Origin: Bog-473 sp963704355
GTDB lineage: Bacteria > Actinomycetota > Acidimicrobiia > Acidimicrobiales > RAAP-2
NCBI GenBank assembly: GCA_963704355.1
Contig: OY969891.1
Span: forward strand, 4,982,667-5,046,666
Direction: 5' to 3'
DNA: 64,000 nucleotides
Position 1 is the first letter of the stretch. Each line of letters starts with the position of its first letter. The translations under genes and the position numbers were made by a program. This document shows, piece after piece, positions 26,426 to 34,214 of the stretch. The notes beneath the pieces were generated by a model. The model worked only from the letters and a program-made list of their open reading frames with translations, was not told the DNA's origin and searched no databases.

Positions 26426-26554
26426 TTCTGCAAGCGTACCGCCGGTCCGGGGCCCAGGGCGGTTGCCGCCGCGCCCGGCCGGGGCCGGCCGACGACCGTC
26501 GGCCAGACTGCGAACGAGCCTCGGACGGGAGCAGCACGGTCGTTGGATCCCCGG

Positions 26555-26582
26555 TTGGAATTCCGTTGCCTTCGGGTATGGT
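26555..26582 (+). promoter_or_regulatory. Possible sigma-70-type promoter for sodA
   Basis: TTGGAA (26555-26560) and TATGGT (26577-26582) are 16 bases apart, 40 bases before the sodA ATG; a GGAATTCC palindrome (26557-26564) overlaps the -35 box. A GAGGAGG ribosome site lies just before the start. Promoter assignment is by eye. Confidence 0.4.
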
Positions 26583-26622
26583 CCAGCACGCACCAAACCC
26601 TGACGACGACTGAGGAGGCCCG

Positions 26623-27237
26623 ATGGCTGAGTACACCCTCCCCGATCTGCCTTACGACTACGCCGCACTCGAGCCGTACGTGTCGGGCCAGATCATGGAG
26701 CTTCACCACGACAAGCACCACGCGGCCTACGTGGCCGGCGCCAACCAGACGCTCGAGAAGTTGGCCGGGGCGCGCGACAAGGACGACTTCGGCGCCATCG
26801 TCGGGCTCGAGAAGGCGTTGGCCTTCCACCTCTCGGGTCACGTGCTGCACTCCATCTTCTGGAAGAACCAGAGCCCCGACGGGGGCGACAAGCCCGACGG
26901 CACGCTGGGCGCGGCGATCGACGAGAACTTCGGCTCCTTCGACAAGTTCAAGGCGCAGTTCACCCAGGCGACCTCCACCATCCAGGGTTCGGGCTGGGGT
27001 GTCCTGGCCTACGAGCCGCTCGCCGGCCGGCTGATCGTCGAGCAGGTCTACGACCACCAGAGCAACATCGGTCAGGGCTCCGTCCCGCTCCTCGTCTTCG
27101 ACGCCTGGGAGCACGCCTTCTACCTCCAGTACAAGAACGTGAAGGCCGACTTCTTCGCCGCCCTGTGGAACGTCGTCAACTGGCCCGACGTGTCGGCCCG
27201 GCTCGACGCGGCCAGGGGACTGAAGATCGCCGGCTGA
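26623..27237 (+). CDS. sodA: Superoxide dismutase (Fe/Mn family)
   Basis: Cytoplasmic superoxide dismutase, 204 residues. Metal ligands are in MELHHDKHHAAYV (His28), in HLSGHVLHSIFW, and in the DAWEHAFYLQY signature (Asp and His). The C-terminal FFAALWNVVNWPDVSAR is typical. The residues do not let me call Fe against Mn with confidence. Strong ribosome site GAGGAGG seven bases upstream of the ATG; no signal peptide. Confidence 0.96.
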   Translation: MAEYTLPDLPYDYAALEPYVSGQIMELHHDKHHAAYVAGANQTLEKLAGARDKDDFGAIVGLEKALAFHLSGHVLHSIFWKNQSPDGGDKPDGTLGAAIDENFGSFDKFKAQFTQATSTIQGSGWGVLAYEPLAGRLIVEQVYDHQSNIGQGSVPLLVFDAWEHAFYLQYKNVKADFFAALWNVVNWPDVSARLDAARGLKIAG

Positions 27238-27291
27238 CGCAGACTTCGGCTGGCTGAAGTTCGGCCGCCTGAGCGAGACGGCGTCGAACCC

Positions 27292-27480
27292 CTACCCGAG
27301 CGCCAGGTGCTGTTCGCAGTGACGCTGCGCGGGGTCGCGCTCAAGGTCCGCATCGAGGAGCGGCGTGCCGCAGGTGGCGCACGTGCCGTACGCGCCGGCA
27401 CTCAGCCGACTCAGGGCGTCGTCGACGCCGTCGAGGACGGCGGCTGCCCGGGTCAGCTCCGATTCGTATCGTTCCTCCAC
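27292..27480 (-). CDS. Small DksA/TraR-type zinc-finger protein
   Basis: 62 residues with a single-finger C-terminal half: YGTCATCGTPLLDADLERDP followed by HCEQHLALG. The pattern C-x2-C then C-x2-H matches the short actinobacterial TraR/DksA-like proteins, here with His as the fourth ligand. An N-terminal helix (EERYESELTRAAAVLDGVDD) precedes it. It lacks the coiled-coil acidic tip of full DksA, so an RNA-polymerase secondary-channel role is uncertain. Convergent with sodA, with 54 bp between stops. Confidence 0.72.
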   Translation of the reverse strand: MEERYESELTRAAAVLDGVDDALSRLSAGAYGTCATCGTPLLDADLERDPAQRHCEQHLALG

Positions 27481-27593
27481 GAGGGCAGGGTACCCGTCCG
27501 CCGGTTCCCCCGGTGAGGTCCGGGCGATTTCGGCCAGGTCAGCCCTCGGTCGTTTAGGGGTTGCGCCGATCGGGCAGAACTAGCGCAACCGCT

Positions 27594-30407
27594 ATGCGAA
27601 GCCAAACGCTTCCAGGGCGTGAGCCCGGTCCGGCGGCCCGCGGGGCCGGCCCGGTGGCGCGCGGGACTGGCGGTGAGGGCTCCCAGCCCCTGGTGGCCGA
27701 CGACGTCAGCGGTGCGGGCGCGGTGCAGGCAGAGGGGGGCGCCGGGGAGACGGTGACGCGTCGTTTCCCGGCGGCCGCCGGCTCGGTTGGGCGCGCCCGA
27801 CGGTTCGTGCTCTCGCGCCTCCCGGACGGTTGCCGCGACGGGCCAGACCTCCTCGCCCTCATGGTCTCGGAGCTGGCGACGAACGCGGTGCAGCATGCGG
27901 CTACCGACTTCGAGGTCACCATCACAGTGTCGGCGGCCGGCGACGGTCGCGACGACGCGCGCCGAGTGCGAGTGGGGGTCCGGGACGAGGCTGCGGGGTA
28001 TCCCACCCCCCAAGAGCCTGCGGCCGACGCGCCACACGGGAGGGGCCTGCGCATCGTGGAGTCTCTGGCCGACACCTGGGGGACCGAAGTCCAGCGCGGG
28101 CGTCCGGGCAAGACGGTGTGGTTCTCGTCGCTCGTTACCGGCTGGGAGAAGACCGGGACCGACGTGGACGCGGGCGAAGAGGTGGCCGCGACGGCGGCGA
28201 TGGCGGCGGGCGCCTTGGCCGCCGGCGCCGGCGCCGGTGCCGGGCCATGGCCCGTGCCCGGCGTGCGCGCCGTCCTCGACGGGCTGCGCGACGCGATCGT
28301 CGCCACCGACGAGCACGGCGAGATCCACTATGCGAATGTCGCGGCCGAGGAGGTCATGGGATGGCCGCACGGGTCGCTGATGGGTCGCTCCGCACTCGAC
28401 CTGGTGCCCGAATCGGCGCTGGAACCGCTCCGCGAGGGCTTCGAGCACTTCGTCAATACACGGGTCGAACGGCTCCAGGGTCGGCGCCTGCCTGCCGTGT
28501 TCAAGCGCCCCGACGGGTCCGAGGTGCACGCGGATCTCGTCGTCAGCATCTTCGACCACCCGTATGCCGGACGCGTCGTGGTCGGCATCTTTCGCGCCAA
28601 GGACGACAAGAAGCTCCAACGCTGGTCCCAGCTGACGAGCGAACTGCTCGAGATCCTGGCCGATGCGCCGATCGACGACCCGCCGGCCGAACGGTTGCTC
28701 TCGACGCTGGGTCGGCGACTCGGCTGGGACGCCACGACATTGTGGGCCGTGGGGGCCAAAGGGGACCTGGTGTGCCGTCACGTGTGGACGCGGACGCCCG
28801 ACGTGGCTCCCGCCTTCGCCCAGGAGAAGGCGGCCGACCCGACGAGCGGCAGCGAGGGACTGCCGCGGTGGGTCGTCGAGCACGGAGAGCCGCTTTGGGT
28901 GCCAGACCTGATGGACGACCGTCGGTTCATGACGGACGCACTGGCCCGAGACGGGCTGCAGAGCGCCTACGCCTTCCCGATCCGCTATCACGGTGCCTGC
29001 GTCGGGGTCGTCAAGATGCTCAGCACCCAACCACGCGAACGTGATCCGGCGGCCGTCGAGCTCATGGACGCCGTGGGTGGCAATCTCGGTGAGTTGCTCC
29101 ACGCGTCGGCCCAGAGAGCAGAGCGCGAGCAGCTCGTCGAAGATCTGCTCGAGGCGCGACGCCGCAACGAATTCCTGCTCCTCGCCGCCCAGGTGCTCTC
29201 CGAGGTCGTGGACTACCACGAGATGATCGAGCGCCTGGCCGAGGTGTCGGTCCCCGTCCTGGCCGACCTCTGCGTCATCGACATCGCCGAGGAGGACGGT
29301 CAGATCCGGCGGATGGCAGCCCGGCACGCCGACCCGGTGAAGCGCTCCCTCACCGAGGAGCTGCGGCGGTCGTACCCACCGGATCCGACGGGCCACCATC
29401 CGACCGTCGAGGTCATGCGCACGCGTCGCTCCATGTGGAGCTCTCACATGGACGACGAGTTCCTGCGCCTCACGAGCATTGACGATCGGCACTACCAGAT
29501 CATCAAGCAGCTCGGGTTCACGTCGTACATGACGGTGCCGCTCGGCCGCCTGGACGAGCGCGTCCTCGGCACGGTCACGCTCATCTCGGCTGGATCGGGA
29601 CGGCGCTTCTCCGAGAAGGACCTGGGCTTGGCCGAGCAGCTGGCGACGCAGGTGAGCTCCGTCGTCAGCCGGGCCCGGGCCTACGCGCGCGAGCGCGAGA
29701 TCTCGCACGAACTGCAGCGCAACCTCCTACCCGACGCGATCCCGCACATCGCCGGTTGGGATGTGGCGGCGCGCTACCTGCCCGCCGCCGTCGGTGTCGA
29801 GGTGGGCGGCGACTGGTACGACGTGGTGCCGATCACCGAGCGGCTGGTGGCGTTCGTGGTCGGCGACGTGGAGGGCCACGATCTCGAGGCAGCGCGCATC
29901 ATGAGTCGGATGCGCCACACACTCGGACTGCTCGTGCTCGAGGAGCAGGCTCCCGGTATGGCGCTCGAACGCCTGAATCGGGTTTCGCTCTCGGGGGTGC
30001 AGCCGCGATTGGCCACCGCGCTGGTCGGCGTGCTCGACGTGGCCACGGGCGCGATCACCTTCTCTTCCGCCGGCCATCACTCCCCGGTGGAGATCACCGC
30101 GGGCCACGCGGTGGAGCTGCCGGTGCCACCCGGGCCGCCGCTCGACGTCCAGCCGTGTCACTACAAGGACTACGAGTTCCGCCTCGGTGAGGGCTGCCTC
30201 GTCATGTTCACCGACGGGCTGGTCGAGCGCCGGGGGGCCTACCTCGACGACCGCCTGGCTCAGCTCGAGGCGTCGCTGCGCTCGGCCCCGCGGACGGATC
30301 CGGTCACCGTCGCCGACTTCGTGATCGAGGCAATGACGGCGGACGCGCGTCGCACCGACGACATCGTCGTCCTGGCGGCGCGACGACACGACGACGAGCG
30401 ATATTAG
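27594..30407 (+). CDS. Anti-sigma kinase-PAS-GAF-GAF-SpoIIE phosphatase fusion
   Basis: 937-residue signalling protein, probably acting in a partner-switching pathway on an anti-anti-sigma factor. Order: HATPase of the RsbW type at about 50-185 (N-box LMVSELATNAVQHA, G2 box HGRGLRIVESLADTWG), PAS at about 220-340 (GLRDAIVATDEHGEIHYANV), two GAF-like sensor domains (about 350-500 and 530-700), and a PP2C/SpoIIE phosphatase at about 710-935 (EVGGDWYDVV, FVVGDVEGHDLEAARIMSR, VMFTDGLVERRG, RRTDDIVVLAAR). A TTG 33 bases upstream (27561) is an alternative start. No transmembrane helix, so cytosolic. Confidence 0.9.
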   Translation: MRSQTLPGREPGPAARGAGPVARGTGGEGSQPLVADDVSGAGAVQAEGGAGETVTRRFPAAAGSVGRARRFVLSRLPDGCRDGPDLLALMVSELATNAVQHAATDFEVTITVSAAGDGRDDARRVRVGVRDEAAGYPTPQEPAADAPHGRGLRIVESLADTWGTEVQRGRPGKTVWFSSLVTGWEKTGTDVDAGEEVAATAAMAAGALAAGAGAGAGPWPVPGVRAVLDGLRDAIVATDEHGEIHYANVAAEEVMGWPHGSLMGRSALDLVPESALEPLREGFEHFVNTRVERLQGRRLPAVFKRPDGSEVHADLVVSIFDHPYAGRVVVGIFRAKDDKKLQRWSQLTSELLEILADAPIDDPPAERLLSTLGRRLGWDATTLWAVGAKGDLVCRHVWTRTPDVAPAFAQEKAADPTSGSEGLPRWVVEHGEPLWVPDLMDDRRFMTDALARDGLQSAYAFPIRYHGACVGVVKMLSTQPRERDPAAVELMDAVGGNLGELLHASAQRAEREQLVEDLLEARRRNEFLLLAAQVLSEVVDYHEMIERLAEVSVPVLADLCVIDIAEEDGQIRRMAARHADPVKRSLTEELRRSYPPDPTGHHPTVEVMRTRRSMWSSHMDDEFLRLTSIDDRHYQIIKQLGFTSYMTVPLGRLDERVLGTVTLISAGSGRRFSEKDLGLAEQLATQVSSVVSRARAYAREREISHELQRNLLPDAIPHIAGWDVAARYLPAAVGVEVGGDWYDVVPITERLVAFVVGDVEGHDLEAARIMSRMRHTLGLLVLEEQAPGMALERLNRVSLSGVQPRLATALVGVLDVATGAITFSSAGHHSPVEITAGHAVELPVPPGPPLDVQPCHYKDYEFRLGEGCLVMFTDGLVERRGAYLDDRLAQLEASLRSAPRTDPVTVADFVIEAMTADARRTDDIVVLAARRHDDERY

Positions 30408-30488
30408 GACCGCTGGGCCGAAGATCGGCGAGCGTGCAGCGCTGGGAGAGCATCTCCTCGGATAAACTCCGCGGTCGGGCGGTGATGT

Positions 30489-30532
30489 CCCCGAAAAACG
30501 GGGAGCGGACCTGTTTAGGCCTGTGGTCCGCT
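30489..30532. terminator. Two adjacent stem-loops between the phosphatase and aminotransferase genes
   Basis: CCCCG-AAAAA-CGGGG (30489-30503) is followed at once by a second inverted repeat AGCGGAC (30504-30510) and GTCCGCT (30526-30532). Neither has a U-run, so they could end the upstream transcript or act in the leader of the downstream gene. ACCTGTTTA in the second loop repeats part of the 14-base motif near proC. Confidence 0.35.
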
Positions 30533-30562
30533 GTGGGGTCCACGGCTTCCTAATGTGACGGC

Positions 30563-31972
30563 GTGAAAACCGAGGCCCCCATTGCGGCGCTGGTCGGGGC
30601 CCATGCCCTGGTGCCCTGTCTCGACGGCACCGAACGGCCGTACCGGGACCTCGACTGCGCCGCCTCGACGCCGGCCATGGAGGTCGTGGCCGAGGCGGTG
30701 GCGGAATTCCTGCCGTGGTACTCGAGCGTGCATCGTGGGGCGGGCTACAAGTCGCGGCGGGCCACGGCCGAGTACGAGGCGGCCCGCGACATCGCGCAGC
30801 GCTTCGCCCACCGCCGGGCGGGCGGCGACGACGTGGTCGTGCTCGTCCGCAACACGACCGAAGCCATCAACCACCTGGCCTACCGACTGCGCCTGGGTCC
30901 GGACGACGTCGTGGCGACGACGGTGGTCGAACACCACGCCAACCTGCTCCCCTGGGCCCGGGTGGCGAGCCGCCGCTGGGTCGAGTGCGGTCCCGAAGGC
31001 ACCTTCGGCACCGAGGACGTCGTCAAGGTGCTGGAGGACGGGCGCCCGCCCGCACTGCTCGCCCTGACCGGAGCGTCCAACGTCACCGGTTGGCGGCCGC
31101 CGGTCGAGGAGATCTGTGCCGAGGCACACGCACGCGGGATCCCGGTCTTGCTCGACGCCGCGCAACTGGCGCCCCACCGGTCGCTGCCGCCGGAGCCCGA
31201 CTTCGTCGCCTTCAGCGGGCACAAGCTCTACGCGCCGTACGGCGCGGGTGCGCTGATCGGGCCGCGGCGGACGTTCGAGGAGGGCGATCCGTTCCTGGCC
31301 GGCGGCGGCGCCGTCGATCTCGTCGACCTGGACGAGGTCATCTGGACCGAGCCGCCCGAACGCGAGGAGGCGGGGTCGCCCAACGTCGTCGGCGCGGTCG
31401 CGTTCGGGACGGCCATGGGCGAGCTGGAGAGGATCGGCTGGGAGACCATCGGGGCGCACGAGGCCGCCTTGTCAGAGCGTCTCCACCGCGGACTGCGCGC
31501 CATCGACGGCGTCCGCGTGTTGGGCCCGGGCCCGGCGCCGGGTGGGAGCGGCGGTGAGATCGACACTTTGGCCGTCGCCACGTTCACCGTCGAGGGCATG
31601 CACCACGCGCTCGTCGCCGCACGCCTCAGCGCGGAGTTCGGGATCGGGGTCCGCCACGGGTGCTTCTGCGCGCATCCGTACCTGATCCGTCTGCTCGGCG
31701 TCGGCCGGGAGGGCGTGGACCAGGCCAGGGAGGCGGTGCGGCGCGGCGACCGCAGCGCCATCCCCGGCGCGGTGCGGGCCAGCTGCGGGCTCGGCACGAT
31801 GGCCCAAGACGTCGACGCATTGCTCGAAGCGCTCGGCGCGCTGGCCGACGGCCTTCCCGCGCCGGTGACCTACGTGCAGGACAACGTGACCGGCGACTTC
31901 TGGCCGGAGGGCGACGCTCCCGGCTGGGAGACGGTCGACCGCCCGGCCGGGGCCGCGTGCGCTCGCGGCTGA
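30563..31972 (+). CDS. Class V aminotransferase (cysteine-desulfurase-like)
   Basis: PLP enzyme of 469 residues from a GTG at 30563. Visible: RNTTEAINHLAYRL (cofactor phosphate loop), VVEHHANLLPW, LDAAQLAPH, the PLP-lysine motif AFSGHKLYAPYGAGALIG, and a C-terminal cysteine loop RHGCFCAHPYLIRLLG near residue 372. This is the pattern of SufS-like selenocysteine lyase/cysteine desulfurase relatives, but no suf or isc partner lies nearby, so the substrate is open. A lipoprotein gene starts five bases downstream. Confidence 0.85.
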   Translation: MKTEAPIAALVGAHALVPCLDGTERPYRDLDCAASTPAMEVVAEAVAEFLPWYSSVHRGAGYKSRRATAEYEAARDIAQRFAHRRAGGDDVVVLVRNTTEAINHLAYRLRLGPDDVVATTVVEHHANLLPWARVASRRWVECGPEGTFGTEDVVKVLEDGRPPALLALTGASNVTGWRPPVEEICAEAHARGIPVLLDAAQLAPHRSLPPEPDFVAFSGHKLYAPYGAGALIGPRRTFEEGDPFLAGGGAVDLVDLDEVIWTEPPEREEAGSPNVVGAVAFGTAMGELERIGWETIGAHEAALSERLHRGLRAIDGVRVLGPGPAPGGSGGEIDTLAVATFTVEGMHHALVAARLSAEFGIGVRHGCFCAHPYLIRLLGVGREGVDQAREAVRRGDRSAIPGAVRASCGLGTMAQDVDALLEALGALADGLPAPVTYVQDNVTGDFWPEGDAPGWETVDRPAGAACARG

Positions 31973-31977
31973 CCCCA

Positions 31978-32979
31978 ATGCGAGCTCGGCTCGGGGTACT
32001 GCTAGCGCTGGCCCTGGGCGCGCCCGCGCTGGCGGCGTGCTCCACCCCTGTCGGCAGCACACCGCTCCACACCGTCGCCTGGGTCACCTTGGGTGCTTCG
32101 GTCGCCTTGCCGGGCACCGACGTCACGCCCGTCGACCTCGCGACCCGCCGGATCGGGGCCAAGGTCCCGGTCGGGAGCCAGCCCTCGGCGCTCGCCTACA
32201 CCGCCGGCGACAAGGGACTACTCGTCGTGACCCTCGGCGACGACACGCTGCACGAGATCGACCCGGCCACGCACGACGTCGTGCGTGCGGCGGGGGTGGG
32301 GATCGAGCCCGACGCGGTGGCGGTCGCGCCCGGGGGAACGGACGGCAAAGGCGTCGCGCTCGTGGCGAATCTCGATTCCGACAATGTCACGCCGGTCGAC
32401 CTCAAGACGTGGCGCGCCGGCCGGCCGGTCCCCGTCGGCACCCAGCCGGTGGCCATCGCCGTCTCGGTCGCGCCCACCGGGGCCGCCACGGCGTTCGTGG
32501 CAGACTTCGGCAGCAACGAGGTCACGCCGATCGACGTCTCCACGCTGCAGGCGGGGGCGCCCATCGCCGTCGGACCGGGTCCCGAGGCGCTCGCGGTCGC
32601 GTCCGGACAGGTCCTCGTGGGTAACTTCGGCAACCGCACCCTCACGCCGATCAACGCGGCGTCGCAGAAGCCGGGTACCCCGATCAACCTGCCCGTCAAT
32701 CCGACCGCGATGGCGGCGAACCCGGCCGGGACGATGGTCTACGTGTGCGGCGGCGCGGGCCTGGTGCCCGTCACGACGGCGGGCATCGCCCTCGCCGTCG
32801 GCAACGAGATCGGCCTGCCCGACGTGGCCCAGGGCATCGCCCTGAGCCCGGACGGGTCCACGGCGTGGGTGAGCCAACAGGCGGGCACGCTCATCCCGGT
32901 CACGCTGGCGACCGGGAAGCCCGGCCGGCCCATCCGCATGGGCGGGCACCCCTCGGCCATCGTCATCGGTGCGGGGTGA
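31978..32979 (+). CDS. Secreted lipoprotein with YVTN-type beta-propeller repeats
   Basis: 333 residues. A signal peptide ends in the lipobox LAAC at about residues 19-22, so it is probably anchored outside the membrane. The body is a series of repeats of about 45 residues with the pattern VTPVDL/ITPIDV ... GxxPxAIAV, about six or seven blades of a YVTN-like propeller. No catalytic residues. It starts five bases after the aminotransferase stop and is likely cotranscribed; how the two relate is unclear. Confidence 0.85.
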   Translation: MRARLGVLLALALGAPALAACSTPVGSTPLHTVAWVTLGASVALPGTDVTPVDLATRRIGAKVPVGSQPSALAYTAGDKGLLVVTLGDDTLHEIDPATHDVVRAAGVGIEPDAVAVAPGGTDGKGVALVANLDSDNVTPVDLKTWRAGRPVPVGTQPVAIAVSVAPTGAATAFVADFGSNEVTPIDVSTLQAGAPIAVGPGPEALAVASGQVLVGNFGNRTLTPINAASQKPGTPINLPVNPTAMAANPAGTMVYVCGGAGLVPVTTAGIALAVGNEIGLPDVAQGIALSPDGSTAWVSQQAGTLIPVTLATGKPGRPIRMGGHPSAIVIGAG

Positions 32980-32998
32980 GCCGGCGCCGAGCTTTGCC

Positions 32999-34150
32999 TC
33001 ACACGCTGTAGACGGCGCGGGCACGGAAGCGCAGAGGGCGCTCGGTCAGTTCCTCCATGTAGTGGGCGGCCCACCCGGCCACCCGGGCAACGGCGAAGAT
33101 CGTGCGGCCGGTATCGGGCGGCATGCCGGTGCCCCAGCTCAACGCAGCGAGCGCGAGGTCACAGTTCGCGAGCGGCACGTCGTGGGCGGCGGCGAGCGCC
33201 ATCACCTCGCGCACGAGGGCGCGCCGCTCGTCGCTGAGCAGCGGTTCGGCGAGCCGGTACAGCGCGGCGAAGCGGGGGTCGCCGCTCTTGTAGACGGAGT
33301 GGCCGAAGCCCGGCAGCCGCCCCTGCTCACGCAGCACGTCGTTCAGGGCACGCGCCGCCCCGTCGCGTTCGGCCACGACCAACAGCTCGTAGGCCAGCTG
33401 GCTCGCCCCGCCGTGCAAGGGGCCGGCGAGTGTGGCCAGTCCGGCGAGGAGCGCGTCGTAGGGATCGGCCCGCACCGACGCCGCCACGCGGACGGCCATG
33501 GTGGAGGTGGCGAGCTCGTGGTCCGCCAGGAGGACGAGGGCGGCGTTCAGGGCGGTGGGCGCCACGGCGGCATTTTCAGTGAGACGGCCGGTCAGACGCG
33601 TCGCGACGGAGGCACGCGGGTCCTCGCCGGGCGGGGGCGGGCCGACGACGTCGGTCAGCGCGGCGGCGGCCCGGCGGGCGGCGCGGGCAACGGCGGGCGG
33701 GCGCAGGTCGGCGCGCAGCGGGTCGCTCGCCCCGCACACCACCAGCGCCCAGCGCATGCGGTCCAGGGTGTGGGTGAGTGGGCAGGGGCCGAGGTCGGGC
33801 GCCGACCAGTCGCGGTCGCCGGCGTCCTCGGACTGCCAGAGCAGCTCGGCGACGTCCTCGAAGCTCGACGTCGCGGCGAGCTCGGTGGCCAACCGGCCGC
33901 GGTACAGCGGCCCGAGCTGCTGGTCGAGCTGGGTCACGCCGGTCGTGATGGTGGCGAGGCGGCTCGCCGTCTCCTTCCCGCCCCGGCTCCGAGCCGCCAG
34001 GCCCTCGATGTCGGCCAGGTCGAAGAGGCTGCCGCGCCCGTTGGGGTCACGGTGCGATCGCAGGAGGCCGCGGCTGACGTAGGCGTAGAGCGTCGGCACC
34101 TTGACGCCGAGGCGGCGGGCGGCCTCTTCGGTGGTGAGCATGCGATCCAT
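32999..34150 (-). CDS. Citrate synthase paralogue with N-terminal excisionase/MerR-type HTH
   Basis: 383 residues. The first 60 form a DNA-binding HTH (MLTTEEAARRLGVKVPTLYA, then SRGLLRS). The remainder is citrate-synthase-like: LAGPLHGGASQLAYELL and LPGFGHSVYKSGDPR hold the two catalytic histidines, and NCDLALAALSWG keeps the aspartate. Known actinobacterial proteins share this fusion; a dual enzyme/regulator role is inferred. It is divergent from the CBS-citrate synthase with a 64-bp gap holding a palindrome. Confidence 0.88.
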   Translation of the reverse strand: MDRMLTTEEAARRLGVKVPTLYAYVSRGLLRSHRDPNGRGSLFDLADIEGLAARSRGGKETASRLATITTGVTQLDQQLGPLYRGRLATELAATSSFEDVAELLWQSEDAGDRDWSAPDLGPCPLTHTLDRMRWALVVCGASDPLRADLRPPAVARAARRAAAALTDVVGPPPPGEDPRASVATRLTGRLTENAAVAPTALNAALVLLADHELATSTMAVRVAASVRADPYDALLAGLATLAGPLHGGASQLAYELLVVAERDGAARALNDVLREQGRLPGFGHSVYKSGDPRFAALYRLAEPLLSDERRALVREVMALAAAHDVPLANCDLALAALSWGTGMPPDTGRTIFAVARVAGWAAHYMEELTERPLRFRARAVYSV

Positions 34151-34168
34151 GCCGGGATGTTATATTGA

Positions 34169-34178
34169 GTTGATCAAC
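34169..34178. promoter_or_regulatory. GTTGATCAAC palindrome between divergent citrate synthase genes
   Basis: Perfect 10-bp palindrome in the 64-bp gap between the two citrate synthase starts, beside a TTATAT stretch (34160-34165) and GTTTACAGG. Position suggests an operator for both genes, possibly bound by the HTH-fused enzyme; this is inference. Confidence 0.45.
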
Positions 34179-34214
34179 GTTTACAGGACGGGGGCAGACA
34201 GGCATAGTGGGCTG

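Noticed and set aside
27453..29708. 751-codon minus-strand open frame across the SpoIIE signalling gene
   Set aside because: No family features; the plus-strand gene has clear HATPase, PAS, GAF and SpoIIE motifs in order.
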